Shown here: piece by piece, positions 23,365 through 35,262 of the stretch
How the letters are laid out: every line of letters starts with the position of its first letter
Position numbering within the stretch: the stretch's first letter is position 1
NCBI GenBank assembly: GCA_021234155.1
Contig: JAJEKV010000075.1
Location: forward strand, 6,028,908-6,092,907
DNA length: 64,000 nt
Direction of reading: 5' to 3'
From: Isoetes taiwanensis
Taxonomy: Eukaryota; Streptophyta; Lycopodiopsida; Isoetales; Isoetaceae
Position numbers and translations under genes: made by a program
Notes under the pieces: model-generated
What the model was told of the DNA's origin: nothing
The model's input: only the letters and a program-made list of their open reading frames with translations
Database searches by the model: none

Positions 23365-25042
23365 TTTAATTTGCAATCTTGTTCTTGCGGGCCTTGATAG
23401 AATACAACAGAAACCACCGACATGACCTGTACTGTTGCTTTGTCGACTTTGCAAAAGCTTTTGACACGGTTCCTAGGGAGAAGTTATGGGAGAGATTGAC
23501 TCAGTTAGGAGTCCCCCCGGAGTTGCGGAATGCCGTGTACAGGTTGCACAAAACATGCTCAGCCCGAATGCCACCGTCGGGTCAACTTGTAAACAGTAGT
23601 GTTGGGGTCCGCCAAGGATGCCCACTCTCTCCAACGTTGTTTGGCCTGTATATTGACCAGCTAGAGGGTTGGCTTGTTCAGAAAGGGGGTGGAGGGGCTT
23701 AGCTCATGCACCATATTGTCCGGCAGCTCATCTACGCAATGATGTGGACCTCTTAGCTCACATCCCGGCCGACATGCAGCAGCAATTGGATGCTCTGGAC
23801 ACTTTTTGCCAGGCCACTGGAATGCGCGTGAATTTGGCTAAGAATGAGGTGCTCCTCATCTCGTCTTCTTCCGTCAACCAAGGCCACCCTCCTTCACTCG
23901 GGGGTCGAGAATGTGGAGGTTGTGCCCACCTACAAGTACACAGGAGTAGAATTTAATACTACCACGATGCAGGACACTTCTATCCCAGCAACGAGGCGGT
24001 CTGGAAAGCCCGAATGCTTTGTCGCAATGGAACAATAGCTACAAAGCGAGCTTTATATTTGGGCGCACCAATCGCACTTGTTCGGGGTCTTGGTGGAACC
24101 CGTTCTTCTATATGGGGTAGAGGTGTGGGGACGGTGGTATCACTTGTCACCTGGAATGACTTGGAGGCGGGTTCAAAAGGCTTTTCCGCGGGCACTTGGA
24201 GTCAATTCCATGGTGCCGTATCGGATACTTCTGCTAGGGGACCAGTTCCGTGCCTTTCAACGATGGCGGCCCTAGATCGTCACCTCATATACTTTCGGAA
24301 GGTAGTCGGTATGGGCAACACTCGTCACGCCACACCTCGCCTATGCCATGGCACTTGGTCCACAGCGCCTCAAAGCCTCTTTGGAAGGAGAAGCGAGCTA
24401 ATTGGCTCTCCGGATGGAATGTGCGGGAACCGCAGTGCATACAAGTAGAAACCGAGGAGGATCACAATCACTTGAGGCGATTACCTCAATACATGCTTTC
24501 TTGGCAAGCTTTGGGACGTTGTAGCTTTGGAGCAAGTAAAAGCGCACATTACAAGAGCGGATCAATCCCACGCCGGCGTGAGTCCACAAGGCGCTCCACC
24601 GCCTTTGCATTGAGGCAGGTAGATGGATCAGAGGCCGGGAGGATAGGCTCATGCGTGTTGCCGGTGGGGGGAGCTGTTGAGGGCGAGTGCCACACTCTTC
24701 AACATTGCCCGGCATTTGGACCTATTAGGGCTGCTGGCTGAGTTGATTCGCGACCGGTAGCTCCATGTGATGTTGCACCACGACTTCAATGGGGATCTTT
24801 GGGATCGTATCTCGAGGAGGTAATGGATATGCACACTCTATTGTGTCCTCCAGCACTTCATTGATATATGTGTCATTATGCGGTTTGTCGGCAGGGGCTT
24901 ATTGCGCCAAGGTTTTCCCTCAAAAACCCTTGGTGGGGTTTTTAATCACAGGCAATAATGCCTGCTGCGCTCTCTCATTGTTTGGGTGCCATAGGCCTAT
25001 TGGTCTCTGGGCGATAAAAAGAAATTCAATTCAATTCAATTC
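23365..25042 (+). mobile_element. LINE-C: 5'-truncated non-LTR element of a different clade, (TTCAA)n tail
   Basis: Begins in the reverse transcriptase and ends in about four copies of a TTCAA pentanucleotide (25,023-25,042) instead of poly(A). Codon and motif style differ from LINE-A and LINE-B (FVDFAKAFDTVPREKLWERL, SVGVRQGCPLSPTLF). GC content is higher than in the neighbouring DNA. No target-site duplication was found. Confidence 0.85.
23379..24745 (+). pseudogene. LINE-C reverse transcriptase and C-terminal region
   Basis: Motif A (CCFVDFAKAFDTVP, 23,430-23,475) and motif B (GVRQGCPLSPTLFGLYID) are intact in one frame up to 23,702. The catalytic motif C should read YADDVDLLAH, but the DNA at 23,732-23,743 (TACGCAATGATG) lacks one G, which breaks the motif. 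The next part, DTFCQATGMRVNLAKNEVLL, is in another frame. Then come NVEVVPTYKYTGVEF, VEPVLLYGVEVWG (24,093-24,131) and SMVPYRILLLG, the usual C-terminal landmarks. A last zinc-binding-like piece reads GECHTLQHCPAFGPIRAAG (near 24,690-24,740). Many frameshifts; inactive. Confidence 0.88.
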
Positions 25043-25529
25043 GGTTACAATACGGGTTTGCTATTAAAAGAAGATTTATCATGTAAGAAGATGTTACTTG
25101 ACAAAAGTGCTGATTTCCATTGATGTTATCGAGATAAAGCGCTTGATCCAAGCACTCGATTCTGGCTCAATATATAGCACAATAACGGGGGTTGTTTTGT
25201 ATTTTTTGCACGCTTTTTTTATATGGTTTTCATATGATTTGATGGGCGTATTGCACAAGACCTACTAATCAGTACATCTAGAGCGCACTTGTATTCTCAC
25301 ATTTAAATGGCATATTATCTGTGGTTTTCTAGTGGTTTTGCATGGCATATTTTTTTGCTTGGCAATCAATTATTTCTTAAGTTCTAAATTTGCATGCAAG
25401 CATCGAGGTACTTTAGTTTAGGGTTCTGAATGAGCGGGGGTTTCTTAGGGCATTCGATTTAAAGGGCATATTGATTCGGATGTTAGTTCGGTGGTGGGAT
25501 CGGCAAGAGATGGCAAAAGCAGGGGACAA

Positions 25530-25769
25530 CACGAATCAAGATGCGAGAAGGTATCCCTGGTCTTATTAGCTGATTCGATTTTCCAAGCTTCTCCTTAGCC
25601 GCTTCCAAGCTTTATGAGAACTAATGGAGTACTGAAAGCATCAAACTGGCCATCGCCGCAACAGGTCTCACACTTTCTTGCATTTGAAGGCTAATCCCAC
25701 GAATCAAGATGCGAAGGTATCCTTGGTCTTATTAGGCTGATTCGATTTCCCAAGCTTCTCCTTAGCCGA
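25530..25769. repeat. Direct repeat of about 72 bp, 168 bp apart
   Basis: CACGAATCAAGATGCGA-GAAGGTATCC through CCAAGCTTCTCCTTAGCCG occurs at 25,530-25,602 and again at 25,698-25,769, with small indels. Confidence 0.8.
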
Positions 25770-26007
25770 TGGAGTCTTTGGAAGCATCGGTGGCCATGCC
25801 CCAGCTATCGTATCCAAGGTTTTTTTCATAGCCCTCCGGCTCGGACACATTTCCTCATTTTTGAGGAAAGGAATCGCTCTTCAAATCAATTATGCTCAAC
25901 GGCTTCTTTTACGCCAACTCTGTTGTACTAAGCGTGTCATAACAACGCATCATATTCTCCAAGCAATAGATTTCCCTCATACCCTGTGCAATACAAACAA
26001 AAACCCA

Positions 26008-26308
26008 CGGCTAGAACATTTGGATTCCTTGTAACAGGATCTCAACCTGTTCCGAAAGAGCTCAAGGGATTCTTCTATGGCGATCTCCTATACCTTCCTT
26101 ATTCAGCTCTTCTTATCAGGTTTGACTGGACATGGATTTGATAATCTAGTTTCATGTGCGGCTAGAACATTTGGATTCCTTGTAACGGGATCTCAACTTT
26201 GTTAGAAAGAGCTCACGGGATTCTTCTGTGGCGATCTCCTACACTTTCTTTATTCAGCTCTTCTTATCAGGTTTGACTGGACATGGATTTGGTAATCTAG
26301 TTTCATGT
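26008..26308. repeat. 151-bp tandem duplication
   Basis: CGGCTAGAACATTTGGATTC starts unit 1 at 26,008 and unit 2 at 26,159. Both end in GGT/GAT-AATCTAGTTTCATGT. Only a handful of substitutions separate them. Confidence 0.9.
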
Positions 26309-27648
26309 TTAGAATTCAATGCTCTTGGCATAAAAAGTTCAATGAGTTGTTGGGTACAAGTCTGGAGGTCATGCAGTGTTGGCTGAAGAAGCAATCCAGA
26401 TGTGCGGGACTCCAACAGGAAGTGTTTTGGACATCTGGTCTTTTACTTGGGAAAGACCAGGTACTGCATATATGTCCGATAATGTAGCATCATTCTTCAT
26501 ACATGTACTAACTCTTGTTTTGCAGCTCCTATGGTTTGGTCTGATTTTTGTGTTTTGTATTTGTTCAATATGAGTATTAGCAATCAGCAAGTATGCTTTA
26601 GGCTCCTCATCTTATTTGTAATGTTCTCGAAATGCTGATGACTTTATTTAATGTCTAACTCTTATATAATCTTCAAGACTCGGATGATGATCCCAATATC
26701 AAGATTGTTATTCTAGACCCCATAACCTTTTTAACCAAGATCGCCGATGTAACTTTATGGACTCAAGGACCATATAATCTTAAAACTGACTTATTTCGTA
26801 GACCATGAATATGATACTTGCTCTGTATAGTGTAACAATTCTTAATGGAGGTTTAACGAGCATGTAATCTCAAAGCCGACTTATTTTTAGAGATCATGAA
26901 TATGAATACTTGTTCTCCGTAGTTCTAACAAATCTAAGTCCAGGTTTAAGCAGAGCTTATTGAGCTGGTTTTATGTGGCAATAAACCACTCTAATTATCC
27001 CTTTCAATTGATTCTCTCGGATTATTGTGAAGGTCCCTATGGATGTTGGATGGGCTGGGAGCTTGAATTTTGTGCAGACTGCTTTGCATTTCTTTGTATT
27101 AATATTTCTTTGCAATGGTTGAACTGGCTGCACAATAGAAATTGGTTGCTGCACTAGCTCATTTGATGCACTACCTTCACCCACTGTGGCATCTATAGGC
27201 AGCACCTGTTGAAGTATGTCTGGTGCAAATGTAAATGTTGTAGTGTATGAAATGTTATCATTTGATTCTAATTGTGGAGTCTTTGAAAAGTAGTCATGGC
27301 GTCTTTGTTATGTCATAATAAAGCATTTTTGATGACATGATACAATATATTGGATGCTTGAACCATGTCTAAAACATGTATGGAACTAAATCGTTGTTTC
27401 CTGCTCAGTTCAAAATGCTATATGTAGGCATGTTTTGTTCCATTTTTTCGTGAAGAATCCACTTGGAATTCACAATTCAACCAATTCAAAGTATTTCTTT
27501 GTTGCCATTCTCGATTGCTCTAATGTTCAATTTTGTGAAGTCAATAGGAATTTAGAAAAAATAAACAAACATTTGTACTATTCTTGGTTCTTCAAATTCA
27601 ACAATTCTACAATGTGGAAAACAAGATATGTCATGTAGTTGGTCATAT

Positions 27649-27750
27649 TGTAGCCATTGGAATTGGTTATGCATGAATGCACTCCTCTCTACGCATGAAT
27701 GTAGCCATTGGAATTGGTTATGCATGAATGCACTCCTCTATGCTTGAATG
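27649..27750. repeat. 51-bp tandem duplication
   Basis: TGTAGCCATTGGAATTGG starts at 27,649 and 27,700. Both units continue TTATGCATGAATGCACTCCT. Confidence 0.9.
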
Positions 27751-27892
27751 CATGCCCCTAAATAATTTCATAATTAATATACTTTCTCCTATATTCCCAC
27801 ATGTTTATGCCATGTACACATGTTTACTATTGCTTGATAGCTTCTATGACATTTGTTGAACTTTATCTATAGTTCTTATCAATCAATCTACA

Positions 27893-28290
27893 ACTTTGAT
27901 TCCATTGTGTATATCCTAGCTTTTCCAAGAACATCATCCACCATAAATCTAGAAAACAAGATAGTTTAGGCATGCAACATCCAGCGCAACACACATGCAA
28001 AACATACATAAGATCTTGCCCACATCTTCTACAACTTTCATGCCTAGAAATGCGAGGCCGTCCACACATTTATTACATTCGAGTTATTTGTGACTTTGAT
28101 TCCATTGTGTATATCCTAGCTTTTCCAAGACCATCATCCGCCATAAATCCAAGCATGTAACATCCAGCGCAATATAACACACATGCAAAACATACATAAG
28201 ATGTTGCCCACATCTTCTACAACTTTCACATGACTACAAATGCGAATCATCCAATATTTCATAGCAGATTTATTACATTAAGTCGACTAT
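27893..28290. repeat. 200-bp tandem duplication
   Basis: ACTTTGATTCCATTGTGTAT starts at 27,893 and exactly 200 bases later at 28,093. Shared blocks include ATCCTAGCTTTTCCAAGA, ACACATGCAAAACATACATA and CCCACATCTTCTACAACTTT. Confidence 0.88.
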
Positions 28291-28489
28291 CCAATAAAGT
28301 CGGTTTGTTAAATAAATAATTGTTGCTATTGTATTTAAATCACTGGCTAATACACCCCTTAATACTCTCATTCCATCTACACTCCACTATAGCTACCCAC
28401 TCTATCACCTACATAGGCATCCCTCCCTCTATTCTTCTACCCATTTCAAGCGCTCACAACCAATGCCCGGCATTGCCGGGCACACGTTT

Positions 28490-31400
28490 CTAGTGAATTA
28501 TGAAGTTAGCTAATCTTGAAATACCCCTATGTAGAGCCTTAGGAAGATATAATATAGTTACCTCTACTTATGCATGATCGTGGGGTCTATACATTCCCGA
28601 ACACATTGAGACCATTGCAATCTTTGTATAACAAATGAAAGTTGGGTCTCCATTTTTTTTGTGTGAGGTTTATTGTGGTAATGCCATGTGGCATCGATTC
28701 CAAGGAGGAATGGAAGTTGGCCCCAACAACAAAAAGGACAAAAAGTTGGACGACCCCTTCGCCCAAAAAGGAAAGGAGGGCATTCCCCAATACAAAAAGA
28801 AGACCTTACTACTCCTTACTATTTTTTGTAGGATGATCAAATGAAAAAATGCAAGCAAATTAATCTATGTTATTGAAAAATGACACGCTCAACCATAGCA
28901 ACAACATGAATCAATTCTTCCGAACAACCACAGCAAAGCTCAACCACAGCTTTCGAACAACCATAGCAAAGCTCAACCACAACAGCAGCATGAAAGTATA
29001 AGATCACAATCATACACAGAAGAACAGAGGCATTATGCTTTAAATAAATACAATTATTCCTTTGTATCTCACTTATTTGGCTTGCCCAACAATCAAAACT
29101 ATGATACTACATTGAAAAAAATAGAGGCATGACTATGATACTACATTGAAAAAAATAGAGGCATTATGCTTTAGATAAATGCAGTTGTATATATAGGAGT
29201 TTGAAAACATGCCTCCTAATTGCTTCGTACCGACAAAGAATGAATTTCGGTCTCCCATTCACAATATTTAGTACAAAGAACGAATTTCAGTCTCCCATTC
29301 TAGATCACAATATTTAGTTTGTCTTCAGTTCGATGACCCCCTAGAGTTTCCGGTATGAGATCATAAAACGTTTACATGACTTGTAACAAGGTATGTTAAA
29401 TTTTATAAAATCAATATCCATCGGTTACAAAAAGTGAAAGCGGGATTCCCAAGCGGTTTTAATAACAGAGCATGTGGTTACAATCCAAGTTCATAATGGG
29501 CATCTTTTACGTGCATAAGATATATAAACTCTTCCATACATATATGTTTGCATAGCAATTGGCGAACATATTAATGACAAAACATAATGTAGGCATCTTT
29601 TAAGTTGAATATTCTCTTTTATCTATGATATTTTGGGTGAGGACTTGCTAATAGATATGCATGGCACCTAAAAACAAACATGCAAAGAAAAAATCGGCCT
29701 CACTTAATTGGAGAGAGTTAAAATCCCCATGAAGGAAGCTTCAGTTCCTTGAGACATCGCGATGCCGAGAATGAATGAAGGCGATGAAATCATGAGATAG
29801 CCACACCTATAAGCCTAGCTCGAGAAATGAAAGAGCTTCGCGATACACCGCCCGCAAGTGGCGTCATCGTATCTTCATAGTGCGCATCGGTTTACGTGAT
29901 GCCAAGTTGCTTGGCCTCGGAGGTGCTATACTCACGCTCTAATATCTCTAGTCCGGTGATGTTCCCGCATCATCAAGCCTGCGTTTTTTCTTTTTCATCA
30001 CTTGTTTAGCATTATCGACCATTTGTTTAGCGTGAATCCAACATCTTTTTCTGCTTTGCCTTTACTTTTTCGGGCTCGCGGCTTAAATTCGAAGCTTTAA
30101 CGTTTACGTGTTTGGCTTTGCTTTGTCACAAGTCCCCACAGAAGCTCATCTTGGGCATAGTACCTCCCTATAAAAGGAAGCAAACTGTCATGGCGTTCCC
30201 TATCCACGTCCCTTGATTTTTTCCACAATAAGCCCTTCCAATGCTGCCACGGGTGACAATGATGTAGGAAGTTAACTCCTCATAGCTCGTCATCGCCACA
30301 TGAATCCGCTTTGTCTCTAATAGTTTCGCTCCAAAATCTTTGGCGTCTCGGATATTGTAGCTGGCCCATAATATTTGGTTTGAATAGCGAGAAAGTCCAC
30401 TAGAGGGTTGTGCATCCTTGGGAGCCAAAGGTGCGTGTTAAATCCTCTCTAGCTTCTCTTGCCTTCTCAATATCGGCCCGGATGTTTGTAATGCCTAATC
30501 TTCCTCTTCCCCACCTCAAGTATCAAGCGAGAAGGATAAGCATTCTTGCCGCCGGCTTCGGGGAGTATCACCAATTGATCTTGCTACCGGTCTAGTCTGC
30601 CTCTCAGGCCAGAAATGAGCCATACAATATTTGTATCCGGTATCCACGCAAGGAGGAAGTGATGGGCTGAAATTCTATAGCTTTCACAAACGCCACCACT
30701 TTGTCCCTCTTGACATCCCGGTGGCGGTCAAAATATCGTTGGCAAGGTAGTCGGTAGCAAACTCTGATGTAGTCCTCATACCTCAAAGTTTCGGATCCAT
30801 TTCAAAGAGCATGCGGGGAACAAATGGCGACCCCACCTTGAACTTCTCCACGAGAAACGAGGGAAGCATGTTGCGAGTCACCTTGTCAATGAGAAGCTGC
30901 AGCCTTGATATGTCTTTTTCTAGCGAGTCTTCTCTCGAAGATCACTCTCGAAACATAGCCCCATTTTTGAGCAATTTTCTCCACATCCTCCGGGGTGAGA
31001 TCCAATTCTATCCGCATTAACTCATAAAATTCGTCTTTGTCTTTCCTCCATGGGGCGGAATCTTCGTGACCACTTGGCACTCCCTCACTTTTTTCAAAAA
31101 CTCATTATTATTCTCATCGGGTGGCAAAGAGCATAACGTTCCCCAAATGGTTCCCCATGAACTTCGATCAACCGGATGCAAAATTTCTCGCCTCGCTAAT
31201 GGGGGATCCGTATTTGTAGCTTATGGACCCATTGCGATAAAAAGCACACCCATGACTTGGTTAGGTCCCCAACAACGAAGCTGCACTACCAAATCGTAGT
31301 CCAAGTCCCAGGATTTCGTGGATCGCCCCTACCATCATAACCACGTATTACCACATAAAAGCCGACTTCCCAATGCACGGGCGCCCGTTAACATGGGCGT

Positions 31401-32435
31401 GCTTAAGTCTAGGTTCTTGATATGCCTTCAAGGCCACTTTAAGAAAGTCGGAGAAGCATCTTCTTACATTATAGCCCTTTCCTACAAGGAACATCCATGT
31501 CGTATTTAGGTGTAGAGTTGATGCCATTCCTTTACAACAATGTGGCGGTGATCTCGAAACTCCGGAGCAAAGCTAATCTCTCAAACATCTCGCAATCAGG
31601 TAGCCTTAGCACTCCACACAAAAAGAAAGAATAGACAAGGGACTAGAAAAGGAAACAAAAGACACAAACTATGAGGCCATAAAAGCGATGTAAGAACCTC
31701 CGGGAGGAAAAATCTCTTGTCTTACGAGAGAATGTAAACAAAAAAAACTCTGCTCTAAATGGAACATATAGATTTATCTCTGCTTTTTAAGTTGAGTTTG
31801 ACGGAGTAGCTTATTTGTTCCTTTAAGCTGCTGCAAGAAAGGACTACAAGCAAGGGCCCTATCATTTACCTATGGACAAGATTGAGAACCATAATAAGAA
31901 TAGATATGGGTGGTTAACCAGGTCGAGTTTTTGCGGGCATAGTATTCACACAACTGCCGGACTCGACATATTACGGACCATAAGGATCATACCAACTAAT
32001 TTGGCGGGTTCATTCCTTATAAGTAAGGCGAATGGAATATACAAAAAGGGAGGAAGTGAGGAAAACATATTCTATCTTCTTATATTCCCATAGGACAAAA
32101 TACATGCACAAAGCGAACAAAAAACAGAAACACAAATGGTATTTCCAAGGAATCCAAACACGTTCTTACCGTCACCCGGGGCTCCAACAACTGGGCCTAC
32201 AACATTCGAAACAGATTTAAGTTAGAATGAGAAACAAAAAAATCAACAGCAAAAAACAGGAAAACCTGCTATGTATAAAGATGCTATAGCTATGGCCAAT
32301 GCCCTTGGGAAAAGGAGTTAGAAAAAGGAGTTATGTACCTTTTAGTTGATTGATATTAGGAGCCCAACAATCCATACTACGAGCATTTCTCACTTGTTTT
32401 ATGGCCAAATGCAACTAATTTCGACAAAAGAACAT
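28490..32435 (-). repeat. Long repeated unit, copy 1 (carries an NTPase-like gene)
   Basis: Landmarks shared with the other copies, in plus-strand order: GAATTATGAAGTTA, TTTACATGACTTGTAACAAG, TCATAATGGGCATCTTTTA, GATATGCATGGCACCTA, the coding block ending near 30,180, and a block at 30,200-31,600. These are followed by AGGACAAAATACATGCAC (32,093) and TTTTATGGCCAAATGCAACT (about 32,398). Homology ends at about 32,435. Between about 28,700 and 29,340 it shares sequence with copy 4 but not with copies 2 and 3. Small tandem repeats inside it lie at about 29,098-29,165. Confidence 0.85.
29750..31600 (-). pseudogene. P-loop NTPase-like gene, copy 1 (retrotransposon-hot-spot/Crinkler-like, tentative)
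   Basis: Read on the minus strand. Near 31,363-31,386 the translation HVNGRPCIGKSAFMW contains GRPCIGKS, a full Walker A match (GxxxxGKS). At 30,886-31,080 an open block reads KDEFYELMRIELDLTPEDVE followed by KIAQKWGYVSRVIFE. This resembles the PxxVExxxxxxGGxxRxVxE segment downstream of the NTPase in RHS and Crinkler proteins. Then come LRYEDYIRVCYRLP (30,744-30,786) and a C-terminal block near 29,850-30,200 whose intact version is in copy 2. The family assignment rests on these motifs only. Frameshifts and stops are dense and largely coincide with CAG/CTG-to-CG differences from copy 2, so some may be sequencing error. Introns are likely but junctions cannot be fixed. Confidence 0.45.
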
Positions 32436-33355
32436 GATTTCAATCGACTCGCTCTAAACTGCTCCTAATCGACTCGCTCTAAACTGCTCCTAATGACCTT
32501 AGATGACATCCCACCCTCAATATATCTCCTCACATCACTCATCAATCCTTCAATTCAATGCCGATTAGTTCAAAAATTGCTCCAAATCAACTCCAAATCA
32601 CCACAGTTTTGAATCTAGGTGTTATGAACATGGATAAAAGGGACAAGAATTAATAAGTTTGGTATGGTTAAGTGTTTAATACCACCGAGGAACAACCAAA
32701 AGAGATCGAAGCAAAAAGCTTTGACCTATTCACGGCAGACCCAACTGGATTGGGTAATGGTGCCATGGGCTGCTAGAGGTCGATCTTGACCTTAGGAGGA
32801 AGAGCTGGCCAAATCGGCTACCTGGTTTATGTCGAACCTTTGCCTTTAACAAGGTTCGAAAGCAAATATAAAGGAATTGATTAGAAGAGAGCTGGAGCAT
32901 ACATTTTGTAGAGGAAAAGCTTGGCTAGTTTGTATTATCTCCCCCTTCCCCCCGGATTTGAATTATCCGACAACCGCCCCCGGCAGTACTATCCAGGGCC
33001 CTCCCTTTGGAAGAATCCTCCATCCTCCCGGGAAGAATCCTCCCCTTCTCCCTTGCATAGTGAAAAATACCTTTTAGTGTGAGCGATGCGATCTGGATCT
33101 GAAAACACGGGGAAGGGGGGTTCTTCTTGTGAAGGAGCAGATGCCACAAAATAAAAAGATCGATGCGAGAAGCGGGGAGGGGGTCGGATTCTCCGGGGAG
33201 GGGGAGGCAGATTGTACTGATCAGTAGGTGGGCTGGATAATTCGGTCGGGGAGAGGGGGGATAATTCAGCCCTCCCAAAAGCTTGTCTAATTGATTCTCT
33301 TGAATTCTAGCTCTGTCAAGTTTTCTGCCAGCCAAGCAAGCAACCTTGCTTGAGC
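32436..33355. other. Intergenic DNA left of the hAT-type MITE
   Basis: Begins with a 25-bp doublet (AATCGACTCGCTCTAAACTG at about 32,443 and 32,468). No gene. A C-rich patch occupies 32,940-33,060. A 171-codon minus-strand ORF over this patch has no recognisable domain. Confidence 0.4.
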
Positions 33356-33623
33356 CCCGGGGGGTGCACACAGAAAAAACCGTACAAAACATGTGCGTGT
33401 ACGGTAGGGATTTTTTTGGGCCAAAACCGTACCGTACCATACCGTATAAGTATGGGAGGGGATTTTTTTTACTTTAATTCCGTATATATTTGTAATGAAA
33501 TATGGTAGGGGTATATGAAATATAAGGGATATTTCTGTAGGAAAATCCCGTATAAGGAATAATTTCTCTTGACCCTATGCACGCACATGCCATATAGACT
33601 TCACATTGTGTGCACCCCCCAGG
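33356..33623. mobile_element. hAT-type MITE, 268 bp, with 17-bp TIRs and 8-bp TSD
   Basis: The left end CCCGGGGGGTGCACACA (33,356-33,372) is matched by the inverted right end TGTGTGCACCCCCCAGG (33,607-33,623), with one mismatch in 17. Both sides are flanked by GCTTGAGC (33,348-33,355 and 33,624-33,631). An 8-bp target-site duplication is the hAT signature. The interior is non-coding, with CCGTACCGTACC-like repeats. It is non-autonomous. Confidence 0.9.
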
Positions 33624-34267
33624 GCTTGAGCAGTTGTACCAGGACCGGATCATGTTGAGCTTCCAGGAAGAACCAAGGGTTCTTGCACAAATTATTCACG
33701 CATCCGACAAAGCCAGGGGCTTTATGCACTAATGGGGGAGTCAGGGACTCCGAGGGTGCGAAGGCCAGTGGTGGATGCGATATCGCGCTGTGGTGAAGCC
33801 CAAGTTTATAACGAAGGTATCAGAGCAAGAGTTTGATACTGGGATGGAGAGAGAGATGGATGTGGTGGCTGATCCATTGATGGAATTAGCATTTCTAATC
33901 CCTGAGGAAGGAGAAAATATAGATTTGGATGAAGTAGCTCCTATCGAAGAAGAGGTACGGAGCATCCAAACTCCAGATCGATAATAAGGGAAAACCTCAC
34001 GACGAGGAACCGAAACAGAAGGAGATTTCTTCTTCTGCTAGAGAAGGAAAGGAGTTTGAAAAACTTTCTCAGATATCCCTTCTCCTAATAAAACCATTGA
34101 TTCAAATCCATTTAACTTCTAGGGGGGAGTTACCAGGGGAAGTTAGATTATGCAAATGCACGGATTAGAGAATTAATGGGGCAAGTTGCAAAAAACTATG
34201 ATTGAGCAAATGCACACAAATAATTAGCTCAAGGACTTGCAGCTTCAGATGGTAAGCACAGACAAAG
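33624..34267 (+). pseudogene. Probable N-terminal gag region of a decayed LTR retrotransposon
   Basis: Lies directly upstream of recognisable gag. An open stretch at 33,775-33,984 is acidic (MDVVADPLMELAFLIPEEGE) and has no clear domain. No LTR was identified on either side. Confidence 0.35.
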
Positions 34268-35262
34268 TTGTTTGATACTATCAAACAATTAGTGAAAAAA
34301 AGCCCGGGGGGCACTAATGTGAATAAAATACAGGAAGATCATAGTAATCAGGCTCAAGGAGTCCCAAATGTTGGCCAAACTAGTCAAGCTCAAGGAGCTA
34401 GAGCTGCGGGCCTAATCCAACCTCATCTAGATCGAGGGAATTTTGGAGTTCATGGAATTTTATCAACAGAAGAGGTTAAGGATTTAGGAAAAAGAGATCA
34501 TCTCGAGTTTAAATGATCTAAAACTGTTGAACAAGCCATCCGATGGCTTAGTTGGTCAGAAACATATTTTTAGGCCACCAATAAGAAGAATGTTGCATGC
34601 GGCATTGCAACTCAGGGAGGATGCTGCCTCTTGGTGGAGTCTGCTTATGGAGAGAGATGTTGAGGTTGACTCTTGGGCGGACTTTTGCAAATTCTTTAAA
34701 CAAGAATATGCTCCACACTATGATGAGCATCATGCCTTGAGTCAACTTAAGAGTATTAGACAAATTGGATCCTTGCAATAGTATATTAACACCCTTAGGG
34801 GTATATTGGCAAGGATTACAGATATCTCAACCCAGATGCAAGTAAGTTATTATGAGGATGGTCTTAAAGATCGCGTCCTTAAAGCACACATTAGGCAAGT
34901 ATGTCTCGGGGACTTTAAGGCCACAGTGTCCTTGGTGCAGACATTAGCAAGTAACCTTAAGGATGAAGGGGACGATGAGAATAAAAAGTCCCAACCTAAT
35001 TCCCGATGTTTCCAAGAATGAAAGCAAAGGAAGATGGAAAATAAGTATAGGGGATCAAACAAACATCCCCGAATTGCTTCAAGCAATTCAAATAATCCTC
35101 CTAGTAACGAGAAGGGCAAAAGTGAAGCTTCTTTAGGGAAGAAGTCGTTAAAGCCATTAAACTACCACGACACTAAAGGACATATGGCAAGATATTGTCC
35201 AAAGCCACACAAAGAAAAGAAGGTGTTGATCTCTAGTAAGCAAGCAAAGCTCTCAAACTTGA
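34268..35262 (+). pseudogene. Ty3/gypsy-type gag remnant (retrotrans_gag) with decayed zinc knuckle
   Basis: One frame from 34,527 reads LQLREDAASWWSLLMER, then SWADFCKFFKQEYAPHY and ALSQLKSIRQIGSLQ, then YINTLRGILARI, the capsid core of plant Ty3/gypsy gag. After a stop at 34,779 and another at 35,019 it ends NYHDTKGHMARYCPKPHKEK. That is a CCHC knuckle in which GH and the last C remain but the first two cysteines are gone. It would have formed the virus-like particle of the element. Protease and polymerase are missing: LINE sequence starts at about 35,263. Confidence 0.85.

Larger units (their letters stand above)
25043..28489. other. Gene-poor DNA with several tandem duplications
   Basis: No gene supported. 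Four duplications inside it are listed separately. Short ORFs near 26,305-26,590 and 26,957-27,205 lack domains. Confidence 0.4.

Noticed and set aside
32925-33440. 171-codon minus-strand ORF
   Set aside because: Runs through a C-rich patch and into the left end of the hAT-type MITE; no domain.
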